Assembly (NCBI RefSeq): GCF_031845265.1
Contig: NZ_JAVRBG010000002.1
Coordinates: forward strand, 186,001-250,000
Source of the DNA: Mesonia ostreae
Lineage (GTDB): Bacteria > Bacteroidota > Bacteroidia > Flavobacteriales > Flavobacteriaceae
Direction of reading: 5' to 3'
DNA: 64,000 nucleotides
Below, piece by piece: positions 43,835 to 53,292 of this stretch. The translations under genes were made by a program, and so were the position numbers. The notes beneath the pieces are model-generated. The model was not told where the DNA came from. It saw only the letters and a list, made by a program, of their open reading frames with translations, and ran no database searches. Position 1 is the stretch's first letter; every line of letters begins with the position of its first letter.

Positions 43835-44028
43835 GATTTTTTGGTATTAGGGGTTATGGTATCGTCTTCTAATGGAATATTACTAACTTCTTTAATATGT
43901 GATTTCTTAGCAGTGAAAACCCACCAAAATAAACCAGCAAAAAACAAAAAGAATATCATTAAAGAAATCATAGGGTAGATTGCTACCCCATCAATATTTT
44001 CTAGGTTTCCTTTTATAAATTTTAACAT
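43831..44028 (-). CDS. ccoQ: CcoQ-like small subunit
   Basis: A 65-residue protein with one transmembrane helix (YPMISLMIFFLFFAGLFWWV) and a polar tail containing KKSHIKEVSNIPLEDD. It lies between ccoNO and ccoP, 2 bases after the former and overlapping the latter, exactly where ccoQ is expected. CcoQ stabilises the oxidase complex. Identified by position and topology more than by sequence. Confidence 0.8.
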   Translation of the reverse strand: MLKFIKGNLENIDGVAIYPMISLMIFFLFFAGLFWWVFTAKKSHIKEVSNIPLEDDTITPNTKKS

Positions 44029-44030
44029 GA

Positions 44031-46235
44031 CTAGGGTTGGATGTTTAATGCAGTATCATCTGCGTTCTTAATCTTAATGTCTGTTCCTAAGCGCTGAATG
44101 TATGCGATTAAAGCAACTACTTCTCGATTATGCATTTCTACAAATTCTTCTCCGTTTTCTTCTGCATAAGTTTTATCGGCTTCATAGGTTCTAGCAAAAT
44201 CTGGATCTGTATATAGGTTTTGTTCAATTTCTTTACCTTGTTCCTCCATCCATTCTTGGGCTCTATCCACTTCTTCTTGCGTATAAGGTACACCTAAAAT
44301 AATCATAGCTTGCATTTTCTTTTCGGTAAGGCTCTTATCTAATTCGTCTTTGATAATCCATTTATAAGAAGGCATAATAGAGCCTGCAGATGTACTTTGC
44401 GGATCATAAAAGTGGTTAAAGTGCCAGTTGTCATTGTATTTACCACCAATGCGCATTAAATCTGGTCCTGTACGTTTACTGCCCCATAAGAAAGGGTGGT
44501 CGTACACATATTCTCCAGCTTTAGAGTATTCGCCATAACGTTCTACCTCACTTCTAAAAGGACGAACCATTTGGGAGTGACAAGATACACAACCTTCGCG
44601 GATGTAAATATCTCTACCCTCTAACTCTAATGGAGTGTAAGGTTTTACACTAGAAATTACGGGTACATAATCGTCTACCATTAACGAAGGTATAATTTGA
44701 ACCATCCCTCCAATTAAAATAGCAATTGTGGCAAAAATAGTAAGTTTTACAGGACGTCTTTCTAACCAAGTATGATAAGCCTCCTTTGAAGTACGTTTCT
44801 TAGTTACTTTTTGTAGTGGTGCAGCTTCGGCCAGCTCATCACTCACTTTGCTACCAGCGCGGGCAGTTCTTATTAAGTTATACACTCCTAAAATAGCTCC
44901 TAATATATATAAACTACCTCCAATGGCACGCATCCAATACATAGGCATAATCTCTGTAACCGTCTCTAGAAAATTTCCGTAGGTAAGTGATCCGTCAGGA
45001 TTAAATTGTTTCCACATAGAAGCTTGCACAAAACCAGCTACGTATAAAGGTAAGGCATACAAAATAATCCCTAAAGTACCTATCCAAAAGTGAGCGTTGG
45101 CCAAACCAGTAGACCATAATTTCGTTTTAAACATACGTGGTACCAACCAATAGATCATACCAAAAGCTAAGAAACCATTCCAAGCTAAGGCACCAACGTG
45201 AACGTGTGCAATTACCCAGTCACTAAAATGCGCAATGGCATTTACATTTTTAAGCGAAAGCATAGGACCTTCAAAAGTAGCCATCCCGTAACCTGTAATG
45301 GCGACCACCATAAATTTTAAAACAGGATCTGTACGTACTTTATCCCAAGCTCCACGAAGGGTAAGTAAACCGTTAATCATCCCTCCCCAAGATGGTGCCA
45401 AAAGCATAATAGAAAAAGCTACCCCTAAGTTTTGCGCCCATTCTGGTAAAGAAGAATATAATAAGTGGTGAGGTCCAGCCCAAATGTAAATAAAGATTAA
45501 GGACCAAAAGTGTACAATTGATAGACGGTATGAATATACAGGTCTATTTGCAGCTTTAGGAACAAAATAATACATCAATCCTAAGAATGGGGTAGTTAAG
45601 AAAAAGGCAACCGCATTGTGACCGTACCACCATTGTACCAAAGCATCTTGAACTCCTGCATAAGCAGAATAACTTTTTAAAGCACTTACTGGAATCTCCA
45701 TACTGTTTACAATATGCAATACAGCAACAGTTACAAAAGTACCTAGGTAAAACCAGAGTGCTACATATAAGTGACGTTGTCTACGTTTAAGAATAGTACC
45801 AATAAGGTTAGCTCCAAAAGCCACCCAAATTACCGCAATGGCAATATCAATAGGCCATTCTAACTCTGCATATTCTTTAGAAGTTGTATAACCTAAAGGA
45901 AGGGTAATAGCTGCTGCTACAATAATTGCTTGCCAACCCCAAAAGTTAAGATTACTTAACCAATCTTTCCACATTCTTGCCTTTAGAAGTCGTTGTGAAG
46001 AATAATAAACCCCAGCAAAAATGGCATTACCTACAAAGGCAAAAATTACCGCGTTGGTATGTAGAGGTCGTAAACGACCAAAACTTAACCAAGAAATGCC
46101 GTCGGTAAGATTGGGGAATAAAAACATTAATGCTAATAATAGCCCAATACTCATCCCTACAACACCCCAAAACATGGTGGCAATGATGAATTTACGTACG
46201 ACTTGGTTATCGTAATAGAACTTTTCTAATTCCAT
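44031..46235 (-). CDS. ccoN: cbb3 oxidase subunits I and II fused (CcoNO)
   Basis: A 734-residue fusion. Residues 1 to about 475 form the twelve-helix CcoN catalytic subunit with the haem and CuB ligands (RPLHTNAVIFAF, QWWYGHNAVAFFLT, GPHHLLYSSLP, HVHVGALAWNGF). After a charged linker and one helix (about 498-517), CcoO follows with its c-haem site EGCVSCHSQMVRPFRSE (CVSCH 549-553) and the distal GSIMPSYKW. CcoN and CcoO are separate in Proteobacteria. The enzyme is the high-affinity proton-pumping terminal oxidase. Confidence 0.96.
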   Translation of the reverse strand: MELEKFYYDNQVVRKFIIATMFWGVVGMSIGLLLALMFLFPNLTDGISWLSFGRLRPLHTNAVIFAFVGNAIFAGVYYSSQRLLKARMWKDWLSNLNFWGWQAIIVAAAITLPLGYTTSKEYAELEWPIDIAIAVIWVAFGANLIGTILKRRQRHLYVALWFYLGTFVTVAVLHIVNSMEIPVSALKSYSAYAGVQDALVQWWYGHNAVAFFLTTPFLGLMYYFVPKAANRPVYSYRLSIVHFWSLIFIYIWAGPHHLLYSSLPEWAQNLGVAFSIMLLAPSWGGMINGLLTLRGAWDKVRTDPVLKFMVVAITGYGMATFEGPMLSLKNVNAIAHFSDWVIAHVHVGALAWNGFLAFGMIYWLVPRMFKTKLWSTGLANAHFWIGTLGIILYALPLYVAGFVQASMWKQFNPDGSLTYGNFLETVTEIMPMYWMRAIGGSLYILGAILGVYNLIRTARAGSKVSDELAEAAPLQKVTKKRTSKEAYHTWLERRPVKLTIFATIAILIGGMVQIIPSLMVDDYVPVISSVKPYTPLELEGRDIYIREGCVSCHSQMVRPFRSEVERYGEYSKAGEYVYDHPFLWGSKRTGPDLMRIGGKYNDNWHFNHFYDPQSTSAGSIMPSYKWIIKDELDKSLTEKKMQAMIILGVPYTQEEVDRAQEWMEEQGKEIEQNLYTDPDFARTYEADKTYAEENGEEFVEMHNREVVALIAYIQRLGTDIKIKNADDTALNIQP

Positions 46236-46249
46236 AGTTTCTTAAATGT

Positions 46250-46450
46250 TCAATTAATGTGATTGGTTTTCTGTTGTTCATCAAGGGAAGAAGCATCTGG
46301 ATTTTTAACAAGTTCGTCGTCAAAAAGCATGCGTACTGAAGGCGTATAGGTATCGTCATATTGCCCTTTTCTTACCGACACTATAAATGCGACAAAGAAA
46401 ATAAGCGCTACAACAACACTAATGCCTAACAGCATATAAATAATACTCAT
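46250..46450 (-). CDS. ccoS: cbb3 maturation protein CcoS
   Basis: A 66-residue protein with one helix (IIYMLLGISVVVALIFFVAF) followed by the CcoS-type segment VRKGQYDDTYTPSVRMLFDD. It is required for cofactor insertion into the oxidase. It is the first gene of the structural operon, 14 bases before ccoNO, with an FNR-type box 51-62 bases upstream of its start. Confidence 0.9.
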   Translation of the reverse strand: MSIIYMLLGISVVVALIFFVAFIVSVRKGQYDDTYTPSVRMLFDDELVKNPDASSLDEQQKTNHIN

Positions 46451-46500
46451 ACCTACCTGAATTATGGTGTAAAATTACAAGGAGAAGTCTTTATAAAAGA

Positions 46501-46512
46501 TGACATTTATCA
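46501..46512 (-). promoter_or_regulatory. FNR-type box upstream of ccoS
   Basis: On the minus strand TGATAAATGTCA within CTGATAAATGTCATCTTTT. A TAATTTTA (46470-46477) lies at the same distance from the box as the -7 element of hemN does from its own, and differs from the consensus in one base. Confidence 0.82.
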
Positions 46513-46516
46513 GTTT

Positions 46517-48946
46517 TTAAGACATTTTCCTTCTACTTTTTCCGGGAATTGATTTTTCTAATTTTTTTCCTAAAAAATGCGTGCTAATTGTGGTAAAAAC
46601 TACAATACTTATAGAGCTTAAAGGCATTAAAATTGCCGCAACTACCGGAGCCAAATGCCCGGTTAAGGCGAAACCTAATCCAATGAGATTATAGCAGAGT
46701 GAAAACACAAATGCTTGATTTATGGTGCGTATTCCTTTTTTTGAAAGATCTATAAATTCTGGTAATTCTTGAAAGCGGGATGCGTCAAATATTCCGTCGC
46801 ACGCAGGGGAAAAGATATTTACATTTTCTGAAAGCGAAATTCCCACATCACTTTGCTGCAAAGCTCCCGCATCATTTAACCCATCCCCAACCATCATTAC
46901 CGTTCTATGCTCATCCTGAAGCTGCCGAATAAAATTTAATTTATCTTCTGGTTTTTGATTGAACAATAACTGTGTTTCTTTAGGAAGCAACTCTTCTAAA
47001 TGAGCTTTTTCTCCTTCGTTATCGCCAGAGAGAATAACCATTTTTCTTCCCTCTTTTAAATTCTTAAAAACTTCCTGAATCCCTTGTCTATATTCGTTCT
47101 TAAAAACAAAATACCCTTTATACGTTTCATTGCTGCTTACGTGAACCGCCGTTTGGTTGTGGGTAGGATTAGATGGCGACTCTCCTTCATTAACAAAAGT
47201 ATACGAACCTATTTTAATACGTTGATTGTTCTGCACTCCTATAATTCCTTTTCCTACTTCTTCATCAAAATCATCTAAAGTCATGATGTCTTCATTGCGA
47301 AGCATTTCATATAAAGATCGGCTTAAAGGATGATTAGAAGAGCGTAAGGTGCTGGTTAGTAGGGATTCTTCCTGAGAGGTCAATTCCATACCCTCATAAG
47401 AAATAACTTGCTTAGCACTGGTAGTTAAAGTTCCAGTTTTATCAAATACAATGGTATCAATTCTCGCCATTTGCTCAATTACCCCGCTATTTTTTAAGTA
47501 AAGTTGGTTCTTCCCAAAAATACGAAGCAAATTACCTAATGTAAAAGGCGCCGCTAAGGCAATCGCACACGGGCAAGCCACAATAAGAACCGCAGTAAAT
47601 ACATTTAAAGCTTTACTAGGATCTATAAAAAGCCAAACAATAGTTCCTACTACAGCAATGCTTAGCAAACTCAATGTAAATCTTTTGCTGATGCTATCCG
47701 TTAAGGATTCAAACCTACTTTGTTTGGTTTTGCTAAAGATCTCATTGGACCATAATTGGGTTAAGTAACTTTGTTCTACAGCATGTAACACCTCTACTTC
47801 TATAGAGTTTCCTTGCTGCCTTCCTCCGGCAAAAAGTTGATCTCCGCTTACTTTACTTACTGGTTCGGCTTCTCCTGTCACAAAACTATAATCAATAAGC
47901 GCATTTCCTTTGATGAGAATTGCATCTACCGGCAATAATTCTTCGTGTCTAAGTAAGATTCTGTCACCTTTCTTTAGTTCATATACTTGGGTTTGCTCTT
48001 CCGTAAAGTTCGCTTTCGCGGAATTTTTCACCAAACGAGTTACTGCAATAGGAAAATAGGATTTGTAGTCTCTTTCAAAAGATAAAAAGGCATAGGTTTT
48101 CTGTTGAAAGAATTTTCCTAAGAGTAAGAAAAATACCAATCCTGCCATGCTATCAAAAAAACCCGTTCCCCAATCCATCGCGATTTCTATGGTAGATCGC
48201 ACAAATAGAACTAAAATACCAATGGCAATAGGAACGTCGATATTTAAAATTCCCGACCTTAAACCTTTAAAAGCCGATATAAAATAATCCCGCCCAGAAT
48301 AAAAAGCCACTGGAACGGCAAATGCAAACATCAACCAACGGAAAAGGTGCTTAAATCTTTCTAACCAAAAATCATTGACTTCAAAATACTCAGGAAAAGA
48401 TAAAAACATAATATTTCCAAAAGCAAAACCTGCAACTCCCAGTTTGTAAATTAAACTGCGATCTATAGAGGAGTTCTTTTTAGTAGCATCGTCCAATGAA
48501 ATGTAGGGTTCGTAGCCTATTTTAGCAAGTAAAATCACTAAATCGTAGAGAGAATATTCTTGACTACTGTAAGTGATACGAACGGTTTTTTTGGGAAAAT
48601 TAACCTGTGCCGTTTTAATGGCAGGATGAAGCTTATTAAGATTTTCTAACACCCAAATACACGAGCTACAATGAATGCTAGGAATGAGTAGAGATACTAC
48701 TTGTGTTTCTTGCTCATTAAACTCTAATAGTTGAGCTTCAATTTTTTCATTTTTGAGAAAATCATACTTGCTAGAAGAAAGTAGCGGACTTGTGCCCGGA
48801 GATTTTTCTAGGTCATAGTAATAGGAGAGATCATTGTCATGAAGAATTTGGTAAACCGTTTTGCAGCCATGGCAGCAAAACGCCTTTTCTTCATAGGAAA
48901 TAGGGGTGCTAGGGCACTCATCTCCACAATGGAAACAATTTTCCAT
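46517..48946 (-). CDS. ccoI: Copper-transporting P-type ATPase (CcoI/FixI)
   Basis: An 809-residue P1B ATPase. The N-terminus has a cysteine-rich metal-binding region (CFHCGDEC at 4-11, FCCHGC at 23-28) and a heavy-metal domain with CSSC (93-96). Then come eight helices with the CPC ion path (VACPCAIALAAPF), the phosphorylation site FDKTGTLT and hinge VGDGLNDAGAL. It exports copper for CuB of the cbb3 oxidase. Its stop lies 66 bases before ccoS; both have their own FNR box. Confidence 0.94.
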   Translation of the reverse strand: MENCFHCGDECPSTPISYEEKAFCCHGCKTVYQILHDNDLSYYYDLEKSPGTSPLLSSSKYDFLKNEKIEAQLLEFNEQETQVVSLLIPSIHCSSCIWVLENLNKLHPAIKTAQVNFPKKTVRITYSSQEYSLYDLVILLAKIGYEPYISLDDATKKNSSIDRSLIYKLGVAGFAFGNIMFLSFPEYFEVNDFWLERFKHLFRWLMFAFAVPVAFYSGRDYFISAFKGLRSGILNIDVPIAIGILVLFVRSTIEIAMDWGTGFFDSMAGLVFFLLLGKFFQQKTYAFLSFERDYKSYFPIAVTRLVKNSAKANFTEEQTQVYELKKGDRILLRHEELLPVDAILIKGNALIDYSFVTGEAEPVSKVSGDQLFAGGRQQGNSIEVEVLHAVEQSYLTQLWSNEIFSKTKQSRFESLTDSISKRFTLSLLSIAVVGTIVWLFIDPSKALNVFTAVLIVACPCAIALAAPFTLGNLLRIFGKNQLYLKNSGVIEQMARIDTIVFDKTGTLTTSAKQVISYEGMELTSQEESLLTSTLRSSNHPLSRSLYEMLRNEDIMTLDDFDEEVGKGIIGVQNNQRIKIGSYTFVNEGESPSNPTHNQTAVHVSSNETYKGYFVFKNEYRQGIQEVFKNLKEGRKMVILSGDNEGEKAHLEELLPKETQLLFNQKPEDKLNFIRQLQDEHRTVMMVGDGLNDAGALQQSDVGISLSENVNIFSPACDGIFDASRFQELPEFIDLSKKGIRTINQAFVFSLCYNLIGLGFALTGHLAPVVAAILMPLSSISIVVFTTISTHFLGKKLEKSIPGKSRRKMS
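48012..48023 (-). repeat. TTCCGCGAAAGC word (in ccoI)
   Basis: Exact copy plus a following G; it encodes Ser-Ala-Lys-Ala in a variable loop (KNSAKANF) of the ATPase. Confidence 0.8.
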
Positions 48947-49007
48947 ATCTATTAAATTTGCTCATTATACCTTTTGCAAATTTCCTGCGATAAAATATAG
49001 TAAAAGA

Positions 49008-49019
49008 TGACTTTTATCA
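49008..49019 (-). promoter_or_regulatory. FNR-type box upstream of ccoI
   Basis: On the minus strand TGATAAAAGTCA within CTGATAAAAGTCATCTTTT. GAAATTTG (48977-48984) stands at the same spacing as the -7 elements of hemN and ccoS and has one departure from TAnnTTTG. Confidence 0.82.
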
Positions 49020-49181
49020 GGTTTTGTCTCAAAACGGAGTTTATTTGACACTATAAAGCAATAAATAGTCTTTTTACAAATCAGTTTTAGTGTAAGCGAC
49101 TGTAAACTAGAGTCTTATACGAGTGAGAATATTTGTCGTAATGATCTTGTTTTTATACCTTTATAAACTAGTGTAATAGGT

Positions 49182-49871
49182 ATGGGAAATAGGTGCGAAA
49201 ACTGTATTGTAAGGCAATTGAACTCTTTAAAAGTGCTTGGAAAAGAAGAACTTAAAGCGATTTCAGATCATAAAATAACCAGAAAATTTAAGAAAGGGGA
49301 GTCCCTTTTTTCCGAAGGAGAAAAACTTAATGGGATTTTTTGTGTGCGTTCTGGAGTTACTAAACTTTCTAAGATTAGTGAAAACGGGAAGGGCCAAATT
49401 GTAAAAATTGCTAGTAAAGGAGAAATGATAGGGCAACGTTCTATTATTTCTGAAGAGCAAACTAATTTAAGTGCAGTTGCGCTAGATGATATGGAAGTGT
49501 GTTTTATTCCTAAAGAACACATAATGAAAAATCTTAGCAGTAATGTAGAGTTTACCAAAACTTTACTAAAACATATGGCCAACGATCTAAAACACGCCGA
49601 CACTCTTATCGTAAATATGGCTCAAAAGACAGTTAAACAACGGGTGGCCGAAACCTTATCTTATCTTGATACTAATTTTGAAAGAGATCTAGATGGTTTT
49701 ATTGGTGTTATATTAACCCGTGAAGATATCGCTAATTTAGTAGGAACAGCTAAAGAAGCCTGTATAAGAACACTAACAAGTCTTAGAAAAGATAATATTA
49801 TTTCCACACAAGGAAAACGAATAAAAATTGAAGATAAAAAGGCTTTATACAATATTATTCAGGGCATTTAA
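49182..49871 (+). CDS. Crp/Fnr-family regulator, Fnr type
   Basis: A 229-residue regulator with an effector barrel (residues 30-130), a dimer helix, and the recognition helix TREDIANLVGTAKEACIRTL (an FNR-like E..S/C..R pattern). Two cysteines open the protein (CENC, residues 5 and 8), with Cys54 and Cys107 further on. These could hold an oxygen-sensitive Fe-S cluster, although the four-cysteine spacing of E. coli FNR is not reproduced. It is divergent from ccoI, whose promoter carries an FNR-type box, which makes it the likely activator of the cbb3 and hemN promoters. A terminator follows its gene. Confidence 0.9.
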   Translation: MGNRCENCIVRQLNSLKVLGKEELKAISDHKITRKFKKGESLFSEGEKLNGIFCVRSGVTKLSKISENGKGQIVKIASKGEMIGQRSIISEEQTNLSAVALDDMEVCFIPKEHIMKNLSSNVEFTKTLLKHMANDLKHADTLIVNMAQKTVKQRVAETLSYLDTNFERDLDGFIGVILTREDIANLVGTAKEACIRTLTSLRKDNIISTQGKRIKIEDKKALYNIIQGI

Positions 49872-49881
49872 TTTCCGGTTC

Positions 49882-49930
49882 AATAGATAATGTCACCTTT
49901 CAACTTTTAAACGCAACATTATCTATTTTT
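49882..49930 (+). terminator. Terminator after the Fnr-type gene
   Basis: A perfect 12-bp stem AATAGATAATGT / ACATTATCTATT with a 22-base loop, followed by TTT. Confidence 0.7.
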
Positions 49931-49977
49931 AAAGGAATAACTCTTAAAGAATATTATTCAAAATCCGATTCTTGTTT

Positions 49978-51252
49978 TTATCCTCCAAACCGCTGAAAAG
50001 CTTCTTGGGTTAGTTCTTCTCTAAATTTAGGATGCGCAATATGAATCAAAGCCGCTGCACGTTGCTTTAAATTTTTTCCGTATAAATTGGCTACTCCATA
50101 TTCTGTAACCACGTAATGAACGTGAGCCCTTGTAGTTGTAACGCCAGCTCCTTGATTCAAAAACGGAGTGATTTTAGAGATTCCTTTATTGGTGGTTGAG
50201 GGCATAGCAAAGATGGGTTTACCTCCTTTAGAAAGAGAAGCTCCTCGTATAAAATCCATTTGGCCTCCCACTCCGCTATATTGTCTTCCGCCAATGGTAT
50301 CGGCACAAATCTGACCTGTAAGATCAATTTCTATGGCACTATTTATGGCGGTAACTTTTGGGTTTCGTCGTATAATCGCGGTATCATTTGTATAAGCAGC
50401 TTCTTTAAAATGAACCAAAGGATTATCATCTACAAAATCGTAAAGTTCTTGACTTCCTACCGCAAAGCAGGTGACAATTTTGCTGTTTTTTACTGCTTTA
50501 TGCTCTCCAGTAATCACACCACTATTTACTAATGGCAAAATTCCGTCAGAAAACATTTCGGTATGTATTCCTAGGCCTTTATGATTATGAAGGTTAGAAA
50601 GTACGGCGTTTGGAATGTTCCCTATACCCATTTGTAAAGTAGCGCCATCTTCAATTAATTCAGCTACATTTTTTCCAATTTGTGTTTCAATTTCAGAAAG
50701 AGCTTGTTGATGCGCCGTTCTCATAGGAGTATCTACTTCTACGGCACAATCAATTTTTGAAATATGTATAATGCCATCCCCATGCGTTCTTGGAACATTA
50801 GGATTTACTTGTGCAATTACAACCTTAGCTTTTTCAATAGCCGGTAGCGTTACGTCTACAGAAGTTCCTAAAGAACAAAAACCATGGGCATCTGGTGGAG
50901 AAACGTGAATTACTGCCACATCTAAAGGAAGAATATCATCTCTAAACAAGTTGTGAATTTCACTTAAAAAAATAGGAATATAATCTCCGCTACCGCTATT
51001 AATGGCTGCTCTCACATTGCTTCCTGCAAAACAGCTATTCACTTTAAAAGCTTTATTATAAGGCGCTTGCGTATAAAGCGCTTCGCCTTCGGTGTGGATT
51101 TGAACAATCTCCACATCTCTTAATTCTTGGTAGCGCTTGCATAGTGCATCAATTAAATGAATAGGAGTCATTGCCGCACCTTGGAAAAAAATACGATCTC
51201 CAGATTTTATTTTTCCTACAACTTGGTCTATAGAAGAATAGGTTAATTTCAT
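49978..51252 (-). CDS. Acetyl-CoA hydrolase/transferase (Cat1/Ach1-like)
   Basis: A 424-residue CoA-transferase of the acetyl-CoA hydrolase family. It has the glycine-rich LQMGIGNIPNAVLSNL, the catalytic glutamate region LGIHTEMFSDGILPLV, and GRQYSGVGGQMDFIRGA in the C-terminal half. Members exchange CoA between acetate and succinate or other acids. It is single-gene by spacing. Acetate from the PoxB-like enzyme could be a substrate, but nothing in the sequence links them. Confidence 0.9.
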   Translation of the reverse strand: MKLTYSSIDQVVGKIKSGDRIFFQGAAMTPIHLIDALCKRYQELRDVEIVQIHTEGEALYTQAPYNKAFKVNSCFAGSNVRAAINSGSGDYIPIFLSEIHNLFRDDILPLDVAVIHVSPPDAHGFCSLGTSVDVTLPAIEKAKVVIAQVNPNVPRTHGDGIIHISKIDCAVEVDTPMRTAHQQALSEIETQIGKNVAELIEDGATLQMGIGNIPNAVLSNLHNHKGLGIHTEMFSDGILPLVNSGVITGEHKAVKNSKIVTCFAVGSQELYDFVDDNPLVHFKEAAYTNDTAIIRRNPKVTAINSAIEIDLTGQICADTIGGRQYSGVGGQMDFIRGASLSKGGKPIFAMPSTTNKGISKITPFLNQGAGVTTTRAHVHYVVTEYGVANLYGKNLKQRAAALIHIAHPKFREELTQEAFQRFGG

Positions 51253-51355
51253 AGTATGATGTTGGTTTGATAATCGTTAGTAAACTTATGCCATATAGTA
51301 CAATTTAGTTTTTCATTTTCAAAATTTTCCTCCTTAAATTTGATATAAAAATTAC

Positions 51356-51367
51356 GCTTTCGCGGAA
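51356..51367 (-). repeat. TTCCGCGAAAGC word (intergenic)
   Basis: The only exact copy outside a gene, about 105 bases upstream of the acetyl-CoA hydrolase start; also followed by G. Confidence 0.8.
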
Positions 51368-51422
51368 GTTTTCACAAGAAGTATTACTGCTTTAAATGCT
51401 TAGATAAAATAGATGACAAAAG

Positions 51423-51995
51423 CTAATTCTCTATGTTTAGGTTATATTTTTCTAATAATGCTAAAACTTCAGGAGGAGAAAATTTAGCTCCGTTAAGCAT
51501 ATTTTCTTCAGGATCTAGACTATAATTTCTGGCTGTTTTAAAATTGCATTTTTGAAGTTTAGAGTTTAGAAATTTGCTTCCGTTTAAATCTGATTCTTTA
51601 AAAACAGCAGCTTGTAAATCTGCTTCCGTAAAGTCTACTTGATGCAATTGGCAGTCATCAAATCGTGTTTTTTTCAAGTTGACTCTGTAAAATGTGCTAT
51701 GACTTAAATTGCATAACCTAAATTTCACCGAAAATCCAAAAGACTCGCAGGTGTCAAATTCTAAGCCTAGCATTTTGCAACCGTCAAAAAACGTTTCTTG
51801 AAAAGAAGTTTTTTGTATTATTACACCGCTAAAATTACAATGAATAAATTCGCAAGATAAAAATGTTGCACCACTTAAGATCACATTAGAGAAATCACAG
51901 CTGTTAAACGTGCAATGCTCGTATTCTGCTACCTGGAAGCCATCCTGACTATAATTTTGATTGCTGAAATTTTCTTCTTCGTACAATTTGTCCAT
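51423..51995 (-). CDS. Pentapeptide-repeat protein
   Basis: A 190-residue protein almost wholly built of A(D/N)LXX-type pentapeptides (CTFNSCDFSNVILSGATFLS, LHQVDFTEADLQAAVFKESD), which fold as a right-handed four-sided beta helix. Its size and two-block layout resemble Qnr/McbG proteins that mimic DNA and protect gyrase. Many relatives have no such role, so drug resistance should not be assumed. Single gene, no partner. Confidence 0.88.
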   Translation of the reverse strand: MDKLYEEENFSNQNYSQDGFQVAEYEHCTFNSCDFSNVILSGATFLSCEFIHCNFSGVIIQKTSFQETFFDGCKMLGLEFDTCESFGFSVKFRLCNLSHSTFYRVNLKKTRFDDCQLHQVDFTEADLQAAVFKESDLNGSKFLNSKLQKCNFKTARNYSLDPEENMLNGAKFSPPEVLALLEKYNLNIEN

Positions 51996-52115
51996 GATAT
52001 TTTTTAATAGCTAATGAAAAGTTTGGTTTACCAGCGTTCACTCTAAAGTTTTGATATAAGAAGAGTGAAATTTTAAGTTTTTATTATCCGTGGCAACGAG
52101 ATAACATATTTTGTC

Positions 52116-53150
52116 TTAAAAATCCCAACCCACCATAGTTTGAAAAATGTAATCTGTCTCGCTGGCGTTTTCTGCGGGTTGGTTGTCATAATTTAGAGTA
52201 AGTCCAAAATTAACAAATAGATTGAGCGGTAGGTCGTATTTAACATCTAGATTATAATCTAAACGCCAACGTCCAGACTCAGTTAAACTAGGATAAGCCG
52301 CAGCTCGGGTAAGCAAGCTTAGGTCGCCAATATTGTAAAGATTTAATTCGGTGCCTAGAAAAGCTTCGGCACTATTATTTGATTTTTCTACACCTTCTAC
52401 TTCAAAATTTTCGTTATTGTAAGAAACCCCAAGTTGCAATCGCCAATACGTACGATTGGTTTGAATAAGATAGCGTCCTGCTCCCAATTTTCCTAAAGTA
52501 CGTAAATTAAGATTTTGCTCTGTGTTAGAAAGCCAAGAAGTTTCTGCCAGTAGAAACCACTTGCGTTTTAAGTAATATTTATAGCCTACAGAAGCATCTA
52601 CTCTCTTTACAGGCTCTGTATTGTTTTGGCTAGATCTTACATCGTTGTAATTTGCGCTTAGCTCCCAGTATCTGGCACGATATCCTAAATTGCTTCTCAC
52701 GCTTAATTGAGCTAGGTCTTTTGCTTTGGTGTAGTTAAAACCAACGCTTACCGCAGCATCTAGATTGCTTAAAAAATTGGATTTTACTTCATTAAGAAAA
52801 ACGATATCGTTTAGATTTACCGTTGCCAGGGTATCGATTTTGCTTAAAAGAAACACTTTTTTTTTGTTTTTACTTTTTAAAGATGCATTGTAACGCAAGC
52901 CAGAGTTAAGGGTGATTAAAAACTCAGTTTGGGTATGAATAGAAGTAATTTTATCCCATTCAATTTTAAAATCTGAATCGCTGTAGCTGGTTTTCATGCG
53001 CATCACAGCTTGTTTCATTCCCTTAACTTCTCCCACAATTTGATTTTCGTTTTTGAGCAACAATGAATCCTGCTGGGCAAACGCTGAGTTAGAAAAGCAG
53101 AAAAATAGTAAGATGATGGTATATGAGAAATAACTAGAAAATAGATTCAC
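52116..53150 (-). CDS. DUF481 outer-membrane beta-barrel protein
   Basis: A 344-residue protein: signal peptide to about residue 25 (ending SAFAQQ), a small N-terminal domain (about 30-115), and a C-terminal barrel of alternating amphipathic strands ending in VGWDF with the terminal Phe typical of BAM substrates. DUF481 proteins are found in salt- or alkali-induced loci (YdiY-like). The function is unknown. Single gene. Confidence 0.82.
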   Translation of the reverse strand: MNLFSSYFSYTIILLFFCFSNSAFAQQDSLLLKNENQIVGEVKGMKQAVMRMKTSYSDSDFKIEWDKITSIHTQTEFLITLNSGLRYNASLKSKNKKKVFLLSKIDTLATVNLNDIVFLNEVKSNFLSNLDAAVSVGFNYTKAKDLAQLSVRSNLGYRARYWELSANYNDVRSSQNNTEPVKRVDASVGYKYYLKRKWFLLAETSWLSNTEQNLNLRTLGKLGAGRYLIQTNRTYWRLQLGVSYNNENFEVEGVEKSNNSAEAFLGTELNLYNIGDLSLLTRAAAYPSLTESGRWRLDYNLDVKYDLPLNLFVNFGLTLNYDNQPAENASETDYIFQTMVGWDF

Positions 53151-53292
53151 AAGAAAAAGTATTAGTTAGAATGAGACGAAATACAAGATAATTTTTTATA
53201 TCTTATTGTAGGCTACATTTACTTTTTGCAAAGTTAAAAAATGATTCTCTTTAAAATTCATAAATTGTAAACAGCTTTATTAAAAATGCAAT

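Noticed and set aside
49182..49260. Classical four-cysteine FNR iron-sulfur motif.
   Set aside because: Only CENC is present near the N-terminus, with the other cysteines at 54 and 107; the spacing is not that of E. coli FNR, so cluster binding is only a possibility.
51423..51995. Calling the pentapeptide protein a quinolone-resistance (Qnr) determinant.
   Set aside because: The repeat fold alone does not show gyrase protection, and no resistance context is present.
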